A DNA stretch of 64,000 nt, taken from assembly GCA_019925095.2 (NCBI GenBank), contig CM034397.1, positions 2,440,001 through 2,504,000 of the forward strand, written 5' to 3'. Both the position numbers and the translations under genes were made by a program. This document shows positions 53,393 to 64,000 of this stretch, in pieces. Numbering within the stretch: the stretch's first letter is position 1; each line of letters opens with the position of its first letter. The notes beneath the pieces are model-generated. The model did not search any database, had not been told where the DNA came from, and saw nothing but the letters and a program-made list of their open reading frames with translations. The DNA is from Dendrolimus kikuchii. Lineage: Eukaryota > Arthropoda > Insecta > Lepidoptera > Lasiocampidae.

Positions 53393-53440
53393 CCTGGGGT
53401 TATCTGGGAGAAATATAATTTTCTCCCAGATAACCCCAGG
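53393..53440. repeat. perfect 21-bp hairpin, 6-nt loop
   Basis: Left arm cctggggttatctgggagaa(a), loop tataat, right arm its exact complement (53420-53440). Located upstream of exon 1 of the tail-anchored gene, within its presumed first intron or promoter. Confidence 0.9.
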
Positions 53441-53734
53441 AACTAAATAAAACAGCGATGGTGGACAGACGAGAGGACACGAAGTGTCTACGACAAGGTG
53501 TCGCTAGATGGCACTAATCCATTGTACATTATGAATTTTATTGTAGAAATGGCAACACTTTAAAAGGTGCAATAATTATTTTTATTGATTGGTAACACAT
53601 GCAAAAAGGCTTCTTGAAAAACGCATCGGTGTTGACCTAGAAATCCACGTTAATCAAACTAATCGCCGAATCAAGCTTCCTAACTAATGAAGCAAATAAT
53701 GGGCCATAATTGACATCTATCTATCTATCTATAA

Positions 53735-54440
53735 TTTAAGAGCTCTTGTCGGTGGAGCCTCCTCCAATCTTCTCTATTATGGGCCAGTTGTTTTACTTCT
53801 GTGTACGACACGACACCCATTTTTTCTTTTATTTGATCCATGAATGCTCGCCTTGGACTTCCAGTCCCTCTCCGTGTTTCCACTTTGCCCTCGACGGCTG
53901 CTACTTAAGAATCTAATACACAAATGTTAAGTTGTGGGTGGGCGTAGTGAATAGGGGGGAGGTATACTTACCCCTACGACAACCCCTAAGGTCCGGAGGT
54001 TTTAATTTTTTTTTAGTTTATAAACATAACCTCACTTATTTTTGTTGTAAAATTGTGCCACTTTTGATAATAACAAACCGTGATTTGAGTTTATGAATGT
54101 ACTCACGAATTGTTTATGAATGTACTCATGAATTACATATAACCACTAGAACTTTTTATAACACTAAAAAGAAGCTATAGATTTACCCCTTCGACTAACG
54201 TGCATAAGAAGGTATCATGACGTAGCAAATGGCCAAACATCTTCCCCTTCTTTCGTCCAGTTTTTAAAATTGTGCGTTTCTCCTTTATCATATCCTGTAC
54301 TTCTTGATTGGTCTTCTATTCTTTCCAACTTATTCTCTCACAACACAACACCTCTTTGTCTCATTGTCCATGTTTCACACCCATATAAAGCCATGCTCCA
54401 GATATAAATTTTAATTAAACGTTTTTTAACGGATTGTGCT
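53735..54440 (-). pseudogene. RTE-like endonuclease-RT fragments
   Basis: Minus strand: WSMALYGCETWTMRQR (54330-54400), a KRTILKTLDERRG-type stretch (~54240) and SYTEVKQLAHNREDWRRL (53740-53800), collinear with the C-terminal region of RTE-type polyproteins; frames broken. Middle part 53906-54235 is unrelated. Confidence 0.65.
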
Positions 54441-54467
54441 ATTTTAAACCTATTAACATTAACATTA

Positions 54468-54565
54468 GGCAAGTGAGGTGTGTAAGAATAAGCCTAAATG
54501 GCGCTCTGTTGTTCGTGCCTACCCCGCAAGGGAACTGGCGTGAAGTTATGTATGTATGTATGTAA
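54468..54565 (+). mobile_element. LINE-B, ~100-bp 3' fragment
   Basis: gcaagtgaggtgtgtaagaa to the ATGT tail; ATTAACAT occurs on both sides. Confidence 0.8.
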
Positions 54566-54941
54566 AATTAACATATACTTACTTTTATTATTTTTATTTT
54601 TAAATTATCACCATAACTCTAACATGTCAATTTCCTCGGGATTTTTACAATATACCAATCCATGTTTGAAGGAAATTATTCAAACTTTAATTTACGATCT
54701 TTCGGCTATTTGACGTGACAGAATTCACAGGAATACGGCAAATTGGATTTTCTTGTCTACTGTCACTGTTTAAAAAGTTTAAAGAGCAAAATATTTTTGT
54801 TTTGTGAACCATAAACTTCTTCGATCATGAAGAAGGTAATTTATGCATTATCGGGTACAGTAGCTATTTGGGAAGTCTTTGTACGAGACATTTTAATTCA
54901 ATACAGTTTAGAGTTTCGTAGCCAAATACCAAAAACAGTAC

Positions 54942-55318
54942 ATACATAACTTCACGCCAGTTCCCTTGCGGGGTAGGCACGAACAACAGAGCGCCATTCA
55001 GGCTTATTCTTACACACCTCACTTGCTTCTTTGACATTCATAGCTCTTGTCATGCACGCTCGTCTGTTCTCAAGGCTCCTGACATCACCTTCTGCTAGTA
55101 CACGATCAATTTGATCATGGAAGGTGTGTCGTGGCCTTCCACGACTGCTGCATCCATCCACTTTTGCATCGTATATCTGTTTAGTCATTCTTTCATCATG
55201 CATTCTTTCCACATGCCCGAGCCACCGGAGCATTCCTTTCCTTACCTTCACCCCGACACTCTCTTTCAGACCAACTCTGTTTCTTACTTCGGTATTACGA
55301 ACGCGGTCCGCGAGCGTT
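54942..55318 (-). mobile_element. LINE-B, 5'-truncated copy
   Basis: ACAT tail at left; minus frame open from TEVRN-equivalent text to AYPARELA. No clear duplication. Confidence 0.85.
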
Positions 55319-56763
55319 AGATGATCGATCGTTTAATAACTTAAAAATGTTTTACCTGTATTCTGGCCACTTTGTGAAAGATAGTTGTAATAATTGAAAA
55401 TTAGTAAACCAAAAATATAAAACAATAAGCTAAATAGTATTCGGAATGACGTTTTTCGGGCGTCTCCTCACACGTGATTAATTTCAATAATACAAAAACA
55501 GTAATTAATATCCTAACTCGGTAGCCCATGGAATTAGGATGGTATAAAAGTAACAATTTCCTAATTTTTAGGTTCTATCAAAATGTCATTGTTTGTGTGA
55601 ACAAAAAGGCGGGAACCCCTGGACGCCATTGTGAATTCGATTCGAATTTGGAAGACATCCCGCGGATACATTATTCGCGGCTGCCAGTGTCAAAAAAGTT
55701 TTTTTAAATAATTAATTGATTACAACTTTTGTTCATTGACTTATTTATTTATCTGTGGTAGGTATTTTTTTATGAGCCACCCAATGATATCTCATGCCAC
55801 CTTTGGTTTTTGTATTTAAATTATCGATTCTTCTATGTTGGTATGTTGTGAATAAAATTAGAGGTTAGTCTTTAAAATATTGTTTTAATATTGAACACGT
55901 AACTAATACTATAATGCATGTAATCAGACCCTAGAATATGGACGGGAAAGAAAAAAGTTTATAAAAAAAACCACATACTTTAAGGATTTTATCAAGACCA
56001 AGTAATATCATAAACAAACAACTCATCAAACATCATTAACCCAAAAACTCTCGTTAAAACCGCATCAACTTCACAACTTTATTAGAAAGTATTAAAACAA
56101 AAAAAGGGGTTAATAAAATGGGATCAAAAAGGCCGGTATTCTAAATAATGTTAATTTCCATAAATCGAAGCGCGAACTAAGTATAGTGGGTTAAGCTGTT
56201 AACCCATGGCCGGCGAGGGACGGGTTAAGTTCTTTTAAGTTATTATTCGAACAAATAGGGTACTCAAAGTTCACGAAACTAATGTCGTGTGAAAAGTAAT
56301 AGTCCCTATTCTTCTTTTACGTGTTAAGTATTCATGAATATTTAGTTTTTCAAATCATGATCAAGCAAACAAACACCAGATGGAAGCACGTCGCAAAATC
56401 TTCAGCCAAATTATAGGTCTCGCCTGAGGTCAATAGAAAGTTCTTCTGGTAGTACTGGCAGCTCGAGGAAGCACATTTCACTAAGCAGTTAAGGTTTTTA
56501 AAATAAATACTTAACTTTTGATTAAAAAAAACAACTACGGTTTAATAAATAGAAAAAAAGAAAAAAATGTTATTTCTAATAGCTACAATAACACAAAATA
56601 GTAGTAACATAACCTAGTATGTATAGATAAAATTGTACGGAAATTGTATGCCGCTATTTGGAAATGAAGCTTGCAGTCAGCACTTTGCTGTACCGAAACG
56701 TAGTATTCGTAATAGTCATATTAATGTATATATAATACAGTGTTAGTAGTATAGTAGACAGTA
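55319..56763. other. low-repeat region with a promoter-like island at 55530-55700
   Basis: No copies of window repeats. TATAAAAG at 55543-55550 (+). 55605-55690 is CpG-richer (ggcgggaacccc, gacatcccgcggat); on the minus strand it offers an ATGGCG start with 17 open codons and TTCCCGCC. It could be the promoter or leader of the tail-anchored gene (minus), but no donor was identified. Confidence 0.3.
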
Positions 56764-57487
56764 TCTAATATATAAAATTGTCGTGTCACAGTGTTAGTTA
56801 CCATACTCCTCCGAAACGGCTTGACCGATTGTCATGAAATTTTGTGTGCATATTGGGTAGGTCTGAGAATCGGACAAAACCTATTTTTCATTCCCCTAAA
56901 TGTTAAGGGTAGTCCACCCCTAAATTACTTTTTTTAATTTTTGTATAAATTTTTTTTTTTTTTATTTTTTTAGGATACACAATTAAAAAATACATACAAC
57001 CCTAAATTTTCACCCCTCTACGATCAACCCCTATTTTTTATTTGTTAATTATAAACTATACTTTTTTGGCAAGATTTTTAATCTTATTTTGTCATGACTT
57101 AGAATAAAAAAAAATATATTAATCTTAATTTTCCACCTCTCTACTATCAACCCCTATTTTTCCATCGCGATTTTTTTTTAAACTATCAATCGATCAGCTA
57201 TCTCCGCTAGATGTCTACCGTTGTCACCTCTCATCCAGCAAACATCACGGAGTAGTGATGAGTGGGTTCCCGGATGGTTTAGATTCACAATTAGAAACGG
57301 TAGGTCGCGCTGAGATCGGGTTCTGGAAGCTTCCTAATCACCTGGAGCGATTTTGGTGATTTTGTTTTTGTGTTTGAGTGGGTACCCGGATGGTTTAGAT
57401 TCGCAATTAGAACCGTTAGGTGGCTCTGGGATCGGGTTCTAGAATTTTATTTTTTAAAGGCAAGACAACGTCTGCCGGGGCCGCTAG
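56764..57487 (+). mobile_element. Helitron-like element, long (724 bp)
   Basis: TCTAATATATAAAATTGTCG after A; ends gccgCTAG before T. It contains an internal duplication of the gagtgggt-cccggatggttt ... gatcgggttct block (57255-57325 and 57378-57440). Confidence 0.7.
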
Positions 57488-58009
57488 TAATACAGTATAT
57501 TTTTGAAAATAAAGTCTCACAAATATCATTCTTTAAGTTTCCGTCAAAATTCCCCGTCCTAAAAATTCCGAAGTAGACTACTAATTTCTCAGCTCATATG
57601 TGTACATATTTGATATTTTTCAGCGACAGTTATTTAGTCTAACTAAATAGTCTAACTGACCGAAGCCATTTAAAATATAAAAATAATAAGTAAATACCAG
57701 CAGTTTAATATAAACCACAAAAAACCAAGTAACGCCTAAACCCATTACAATGAAGCTCGATGAAGTAATTTAGCGGCAGAAATCCCTTGTTTGTTTAACA
57801 TTAAATATTATAATGGGGGTCGAAACGACCCCTCGGCAAATAAAGGGTTGACTGACGATTTATTGGCCCATATGGAGTGGACTGGTAAATATTTGCGTAT
57901 CAAGTTATTAGGATAACAAAAAAGCAGCATGTCATGATTTTTTATGTCATGGCACGCAATGAAGACGCGGCATAATTTCTATGTAGGTATATCTATTCTT
58001 CTAATATAT
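57488..58009. other. spacer, nothing recognised
   Basis: No coding or repeat signal. Confidence 0.3.
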
Positions 58010-58350
58010 AAAATTCTCGTGTCACAGTGTTTGTAACAAAACTCCTCCGAAACGGCTTGACCGATTCTTATGAAATTTTTTGTGATGTCTGAGTGGGTCT
58101 CGGAATGGTTTAGATGCATAATTGGACCCGGTATGTGGCGCTGCAATCGGCTTTCTGTTTTTTATATTTTTTTTCAGGGCACGACAACGTCTGCCAGGTT
58201 TTATATATAAAATTCAACTCTACGTCTGTACGTCACTGAAGTGCTCCTAAAGCGCTAGACCGATTATGACGATTTTTGTATGTGTGTTTCTGGGTGATTT
58301 ATATTCACAATTGGATCCAATTGGCTTTGTAATCAGGTCCAGCGTATTCA
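58010..58350 (+). mobile_element. Helitron-like, two partial copies in tandem
   Basis: TCTAATATATAAAATTCTCG start, body to acgtctgccagg (58197), then a second, different 5' part (atatataaaattcaactc...). Confidence 0.6.
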
Positions 58351-58781
58351 TGAAGTTTTTGTGTGTTTTAGCAGTATAAAACTATAGAGAGATAGAAATC
58401 GTGGTATAGACCTTCATTAATGAAAAAAATCAAGAACTGACATATCAAAAGCGGCGCAAGTCAAGAATATGTGAAATCAATCAATTCAGCTCACGGTAGC
58501 GAGAGTGGCAATATCCCGCAGCGTAGCTGCCCAGTGTGACCAGTAACAAAAACAGATTGATTTCAGATAGAAAAAATTGCCAGCCTTCTCACTTTCGACA
58601 GGGCGATTTTGCACGCCCACTCAGAAATTTTTGATCGGGATTTAAAAAAAATAACTTTCGTTGGTTACGTCGTTTTTTTGATTTCGTATTCATGTTTGGT
58701 GGCGATAATCTAAGTCTTGGTCAAGAATTTTAACGTTTATGAAACTTTAAAGTTTTTTGGCCATGTTTGTTGTGAACTTTT
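58351..58781. other. spacer, nothing recognised
   Basis: No coding or repeat signal. Confidence 0.3.
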
Positions 58782-59089
58782 TATCCGTGCAGCTACGGAG
58801 AAAGAATACAATTTCCTGCGGCCGGGCGGCCTGTCGTAAGAGGCGACAAAACAACCCATAGCCAGGTGGTTGGGTATTTACTCGACTGGATGGCGACCAC
58901 CCCTGGTCTAGAGTACGCCGCCATAACAACCTTGTGTTGTGTTCCGGCATTAGTGTCATCCAGTCTACCTTAAGAGAGCAGCAGAGCATTTGTAGCACCT
59001 TTGGTGTTGCAAATGTCCATAGGCGATGGTAACCGCTTTCCATCAAGTGGGCCGTCTGCCTGTCTGTTGCACTCCTGCAATAAAAAAAA
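58782..59089 (+). mobile_element. SINE-A, full length
   Basis: tatccgtgcagctacggag to ctcctgcaataaaaaaa; ~10-bp deletion at tgtcatccagtct. Confidence 0.9.
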
Positions 59090-59464
59090 TAACTTATTAC
59101 TAGCTAGTTGTAGTAAAGTAATGAGAATGACCTGAAAGTCGTCATAAAAGTTATGCAGCAGCTTCAGTATCCCCTATTGTGAGAGAGCTGAAAATAATTG
59201 AAGACCGCGGGAAGTGTAGAAGAAAGTAGAAAAGTGGACCCCGAGCTCCGAACGTAACCAGGATTTAACGCTAGGATGCTGATTATTTCTTCAAGTTCAA
59301 ATTCATTTTATTGCAAAAATATATATCAGATATGAATGTTTAACAACAGGTGGTTTAGTACATATATATTCTGTCGGTAGCCGTGTGCAATATTTTATAC
59401 ATAAATCTATTCTACTGGTTTAATGGCTATAGATGATTTCATGGCTATAGGCTGTTTTATATTG
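59090..59464. other. spacer
   Basis: 59295-59345 (tcaaattcattttattgca) resembles a LINE 3' tail. Otherwise nothing. Confidence 0.35.
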
Positions 59465-59655
59465 TCGTGGAACACTTACAAGCCAATAGATGGCGCTGTG
59501 CAATAATTGATGTCACAAACGTTTCCCGAAATATACAAAGAATATATACAAAATTTCAATTATAACAGATGGGCCTAGGCCTGCGAGGAACAACACTAGC
59601 CTCGCTGGAAGATCTTTCTCTGAGACGGAGGAGCATTCCGTCTCGCTCCTCCACC
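59465..59655. repeat. repeat G, copy 2 (inverse)
   Basis: See 6799-7010. Confidence 0.6.
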
Positions 59656-59717
59656 CTATCGGGGCTCACCCTTCAATATGGATCATGTAGATATATTTAA
59701 AAGGTAGGTGAAGATAT

Positions 59718-60238
59718 TGTTGCAAACTAGGCCCCGACAAAGACAAATTCTACGTACAGCTCTGTAAAAGCACATTTTATTACCTGTCAGCATTTGAACT
59801 AGTTGTAATCCTTTTATGATCGTCTTCTTTTGTTCACTTATTTAATGGAATACGTTTCTAGTTATTGTAGAGAACAGCCTATTGTTCTATTGTACTCGTT
59901 TACGGCTGCTTGCGGCTGCATCATTAGCCAGGTGTTATAAACTGATTGTGTCGACGTTGCCGGGCGGGCACATTTGTATTTGTGAAGTATAAAACGACGG
60001 CCTGATGGAGAGAGGGGGTAGTTGCGCTACGACTACGATACGGACGTGACGTGTGTACATTCGGGAATTTAATAGTGACGGACTTTGCGCGTTTTATTGA
60101 ATTACGATCTTCTGCATTACGTTTGGATTTGTCGTGTTCGGTTATATTTGTACCTGTGTTATACGTGTTTGTATAGTTCTAATAAACTCTATGATAATCC
60201 TAACGGCATTTTAATTCGGGTCCCGCTAACTCGTAACA
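59718..60238 (+). mobile_element. solo LTR, family 2, copy 2 (521 bp)
   Basis: TGTTGCAAACTAGGC ... AACTCGTAACA with exact ATAT at 59714-59717 and 60239-60242 as a 4-bp target duplication. TATA-type gtataaaacgacgg and AATAAACTCT. Clean ends mean LTR-LTR recombination removed the interior. Confidence 0.85.
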
Positions 60239-60440
60239 ATATTTTCCTTATATTCCAACTACCATTTTGCAGTCATTTGGTATGAGCAAACAAGACCATC
60301 ATTGGCGTGAACAGAAGCGTTATTGTCACACATTAAGGCAAAATGACTTAATTAGAGCATCCTGCGTATAGTTTATATGGGAAAAGCAATAAACGAGTAG
60401 CACGGTTGACAGGCAAATAGTGTTATACTTAATTTTTTTA

Positions 60441-60752
60441 TTTTTTTTTATTGCAGGAGTTCAGCAGACAGGCAGGCGGCCAACTTGATGGAGAGCGGTT
60501 ACCATCACCTATAGACATTTGCAACACCAAAGGTGCTACAAATGCGCTGCTGCTCTCTTAAGGGAGACTGGAATCTGGTCACTAATGCCGGAACACAACT
60601 CAAGGTTGTTATGGCAACATACTTTAGATCAGGGGTGGTCGCCATCCAGTCGAGTAAATACCCTACCACCTGGCTATGGGTTGTTTTGTCGCCTCTTACG
60701 ACAGGCCGCCCAACCGCTGGAAATTGTATTATTTCTCCGTTCCTGCACGAAT
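60441..60752 (-). mobile_element. SINE-A, full length
   Basis: Long T-run, gcaggagttcagcagacagg to cctgcacgaat. Confidence 0.9.
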
Positions 60753-60814
60753 GATATCCTCATTGTTTGGATTCGAACAAAAGTCCATAATTATGTTACA
60801 ACACGTTAACTATA

Positions 60815-61265
60815 TCAAATTTAAATTCAACAGGTTTTATTCAAAATAAGTTTCACTGGAGAACACTTTTTGAAGGTAATACATGTAAGTTAAAATTTAA
60901 TCTTATTTCCTATTCTATGTACACCGCTTCGCAACGTGTTATTGCTTTTAAGGAGAAGAACCGTCAAGAAACTCCCCAGCAACATGTCTAGCTAAATATT
61001 GTTTTTCTTTATATTTCATATTCTATTTATATCTCAAATTCTCGTTTACTTTTTGAAGAATTAATGGAGCTGTAGCAAACAATGCTCAATAAGACCAGGA
61101 CACAATAAAAGAAAAGAAAAATATTATTATAGTTATAATAATAACATGACGTACTAAAATGTTATGCTGCAATATGTCTCCATAAATTCCTTACAAGCTT
61201 GGCAAGTTAAAAACATTGTACAAAATATAGCATAAGAGGTTGGAGCGAGCTGCTATGTAAAACTA
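60815..61265 (-). mobile_element. jockey-like LINE-E, 3' UTR
   Basis: caaatttaaattcaacagg tail, gtacaccgcttcgcaacg, aatatgtctccataaattcc; internal ~65-bp deletion relative to 23345-23905. Confidence 0.75.
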
Positions 61266-61465
61266 TCTGCTATGTATGTAATGTTATCTATATTTAGTAC
61301 CCGGTATTGTGTCCACGATTTTGGAAGCGAAATGCGCGAATTTCCTCAGCGCATCATTGTTCGCAACCACGCTTTTGAAAAACTCTTGGCTTTAAACTTT
61401 TGTCTACAATATAACTGTTTGATACTCATTATTGTTATTAACAAGGCACTATTATCTGTATTATT

Positions 61466-61759
61466 TATCCGTGCAGGAACGGAGAATGAATACAATTTCC
61501 TGCGGCCGGGCGGCCTGTCGTAAGAGGCGACAAAACAACCCACAGCCAGGTGGTAGGGCATTTGCATGGATGGCTACCACCCCTGGTCTATAGTATGTCA
61601 CCATAACAACTTTGAGTTGTATTCCGGCATTAGTGACCAGGTTGAGAGCAGCAGCGCATTTGTAGCAACTTTGGTGTTGCAAATGTCCATAGGCGATGGT
61701 AATCGCTTTCCATCAAGTGGGTCGTCTGCCTGTCTGCTGAACTCCTGCAATAAAAAAAA
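61466..61759 (+). mobile_element. SINE-A, with ~20-bp internal deletion
   Basis: tatccgtgcaggaacggag to ctcctgcaataaaaaaa; lacks ccagtctcccttaaga before gagcagcagcgc. Confidence 0.9.
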
Positions 61760-61784
61760 TAAAAACGCTCTGTAATGATTACTA

Positions 61785-62077
61785 AAAATGTATGTACGCG
61801 TATAACTTGAGAACGATTTTACCGATTTTTGATGATTTTATTTGTGTGTGTTCGAGTGTGTCTCTGAATAGCTTACATTCACAATTGTAACCGGTAGGTG
61901 GCGCTGGGATCGGGTTCTAGGATCCTCCTAATCTCCTGGACCTATTGAATTTTTTTGTGTGTTTGATTGAGTCCCTGGATGAATTAGCTTTACAATTGAA
62001 CCTGGTAGAATGCACTAGAATCGGGTCCTAGAGTTTTATTTCTTTAGGGTAGTACAACGTCTGCCAGGGACCACTAG
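61785..62077 (+). mobile_element. Helitron-like element, 3' end intact
   Basis: Body ggtaggtggcgctgggatcg, then a second, decayed repeat of the same block, ending ggaccaCTAG. Confidence 0.6.
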
Positions 62078-62086
62078 AAATCTTTA

Positions 62087-62531
62087 TATATATTTTTTTT
62101 CTGTGCTTGTGTGACTGAACTTATCCTAAACGGCTGGACCGATTTCGATGAAATTTTTTGGCTGTGTTCAGGTGGATGCAATGCAAAAGTGGATGGATGC
62201 AGAAGTCGTGGAAGGCCACGACACACCTTCCATGATCAAATTGATCGTGTACTAGCAGAAGGTGATGTCAGGAGCCTTAAGAACAGACGAGCGTGCATGA
62301 CAAGAGCTATGAATGTCAAAGAAGCGAGTGAGGTGTGTAAGAATAAGCCTAAATGGCACTCTGTTGTTCGTGCCTACCCCACAAGGGAACTGGCGTGAAG
62401 TTATGTATGTATGTATGTATGTTCAGGTGGATTCGAGAACGGTTTAGATTTACAACTGGACCCAGTAGGTGGCGCTCAATCTGGTTCTAAATTTTATTTC
62501 ATCAGGACAGGACAACGTTTGCCGGGATAGC
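62087..62531 (+). mobile_element. Helitron-like element interrupted by LINE-B
   Basis: ctaaacggctggaccgattt ... gtgttcaggtgga [insertion] ttcgagaacggtttag ... cccagtaggtggcgctc ... cgggatagctta. The usual CTAG end is mutated to CTTA. Confidence 0.75.
62178..62419 (+). mobile_element. LINE-B nested in a Helitron
   Basis: Perfect 13-bp duplication TGTTCAGGTGGAT at 62165-62177 and 62420-62432; ends in ATGT repeats. Removing it restores the Helitron sequence. Confidence 0.95.
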
Positions 62532-63012
62532 TTATATATATAAAACTTAATTAAGTACAAGTTCGGCGGCCATCCTAATTTTTATTTTTTCGTTATTTCA
62601 CTAATCGTTGCATAGCGGCCATACAACACACTTTTCTGAACAATATCCATATAAATCCAGAAGTTTCTGTAGAATATGACTCCCATATACTAACAGAGAT
62701 GCAGAAGGACAGCCGGACGAACAAAAATACGATTGTATAACGGTTCCGTTTTAGCCAAAATAACCAGGCCATCGTTAAAGAATGTAAATTTATAACAAAA
62801 TTGATACATAAGTCATTTTGCCATTTCATCGTTTTATCCATCAAGTAATTTGTGACATTCACTCAGATATCTTAAGATTATAAAGATGGGGACATACTAA
62901 GAACACAAAAGCGTTACAATATAGTTAATAAGATTTTATAAAAAAAATATCTTTCACATTTTAGTTTGTTTTTATCAATTTATTTAAAGAAAAAAACTTG
63001 CATACAGATTTA
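62532..63012. other. spacer, nothing recognised
   Basis: Minus frame 62593-62862 is open but AT-rich and without splice signals. Confidence 0.3.
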
Positions 63013-63195
63013 TCTATACTAACTAATATTATAAAGAGGTAAAGTTTGTGAGTTTATTTGTAGGAAGTAATCTCTTAGGCTACAAAATTCTTTCATCGGT
63101 AGAAAGCTACATTAATTTTGAGTGGCGTGGGCTATATTTGATTATAATTAATAAAAACAAAATGTTGCCCAGAGACGTGGGTAAGGTTCAGCTAG
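63013..63195 (+). mobile_element. non-autonomous Helitron, 183 bp
   Basis: TCTATACTAACTAATATTAT after A (63012), ends ggttcagCTAG before T (63196). Confidence 0.75.
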
Positions 63196-63801
63196 TTACA
63201 TTATAGATAGATAAATAGGTTCTTCTATTCCTCAAATTGACAATGAAACCCTAAAAAGCTATATTTCAGGATTTATCTCACAAGAAATCAAGCCCCAGAT
63301 TTAAATAAGTAGGTCTACAAAGTAAAATTCATCCATACGCCATATGTTGTTTCCTCCACTTCAAAATTCCAATATCCTGTTCAATTCTTTATTCAAATTC
63401 GAGTTATCCTCAAATTCACGCCAAAGCCTACCCCCTACTTCCGGTGGCAGCACGTGGCACAACAAAAGAAAAAAAAAGCATTTTTTTTGCAATAATTTCA
63501 AATACTATCGACTACTACCGACTAATGAAGAGTGTCTTCATCTCACTTTATTTATATGAAAATGATAGGGATGGATGACGTAACAGTTGGCTACGTATGG
63601 CGTCTGCCATACCATATGCTGTTTTGAGGTTTCGAAAATTACAGCAATGGGGTTTGTCGAGGGAAAAATTAAAATGGATTCATATAGACTTATAACATTA
63701 ATTACTGTCTTTTTATCCTATTTCTTAAACGAACGTGCCTTTGCTGAATGTTGGCAACACCTACTGTATGCTGAAACCGGGAAGCAACGCATAATTATTA
63801 A
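63196..63801. other. spacer, nothing recognised
   Basis: Short AT-rich frames only; cttccggtggcagcacgtgg at 63440 is an isolated GC patch. Confidence 0.3.
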
Positions 63802-64000
63802 TCTATACTAATATTATTATAAAGCTGAAGAGTTTGTTTGTTTGTTAAACGCGCTAATCTCAGGAACCGCTGGTCTGATTTGAAAAATTCTTTCAGTATT
63901 GAATAGTACATTTATCGAGGAAGGCTATAGGCGATATTATATTTTCAAAAAAATTAGGGATCCTTACTAAAAGTCCAATAATGTAACCCAAGGTGTAAAA
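63802..64000 (+). mobile_element. Helitron, longer subfamily, cut by window end
   Basis: TCTATACTAATATTATTATA after A; the same interior as 15464 (ttagggatccttactaaaag) and still running at 64000. Confidence 0.75.

Noticed and set aside
1..64000. Bacterial operons, ribosome binding sites, rRNA, prophage
   Set aside because: Content is entirely of eukaryotic mobile-element and spliced-gene type.

Overview
The window looks like a gene-poor, AT-rich piece of a lepidopteran (moth or butterfly) genome. The evidence is the repeat content: A|T-flanked Helitrons beginning TCTATACTAATATTATAAAG and ending GCTAG, tRNA-derived SINEs with a CCCAGCAGTGGGA-type tail, jockey-like LINE ends with a TTTGAA-type 3' tail, and many copies of a ~310-bp poly(A) SINE. 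These associations come from memory of lepidopteran genomes. There is no bacterial gene organisation, no rRNA, no free-standing tRNA gene and no CRISPR array. By eye at least half of the sequence is identifiable mobile-element material, much of it nested.

Only two host-gene skeletons could be supported, both on the minus strand. (i) Three phase-compatible exons (52817-52945, 51496-51620, 47788-47983) make a complete 148-residue open reading frame with acceptors, donors, a stop and a poly(A) signal at 47725-47730. The protein has one hydrophobic segment at its C-terminal end and looks tail-anchored; its function is unknown. (ii) A first exon (34461-34535) encodes a signal peptide, and a 243-bp phase-0 exon (16392-16634) encodes a hydrophilic, helix-prone segment. 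Together they suggest a secreted protein with an ~18-kb intron full of transposons that continues past the left edge.

Layout. 1-0.9 kb: 3' end of an R1-type LINE. 1.36-3.23 kb: a full-length but broken Tc1/mariner-group element with 32-bp perfect terminal repeats, TA target duplications and D..82..E spacing (Sailor/DD82E). 3.3-22 kb: SINEs, Helitrons and 5'-truncated LINEs around the secreted-protein exon, ending in a SINE patched with neighbouring sequence (21.67-21.90 kb). 22.2-23 kb: a solo LTR. 25.05-26.74 kb: a tandem array of a 267-bp inverted-repeat unit, each unit with a TGACGTCA octamer, capped by one inverted unit. 26.9-31 kb: LINEs and microsatellites. 31.1-32.6 kb: a palindromic foldback cluster. 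32.7-32.9 kb: a Harbinger-type MITE. 34.5 kb: signal-peptide exon. 35-46 kb: dense SINE/LINE debris. 46.7 and 59.7 kb: two solo LTRs of one family. 47.8-53 kb: the tail-anchored gene, every exon lying within 15-40 bp of a SINE. 53.4 kb: a 21-bp perfect hairpin. 55-64 kb: Helitrons, SINEs and little-repeated sequence; the window ends inside a Helitron.

The repeats support several quantitative statements: a LINE family (called LINE-B) whose insertions carry 12-14-bp target duplications in seven copies; a SINE (called SINE-A) with ~25 copies; and several insertions whose order is fixed by nesting. Family labels (SINE-A, LINE-B, repeat D and so on) are local names. Clade names rest on remembered motifs, not on a database search.
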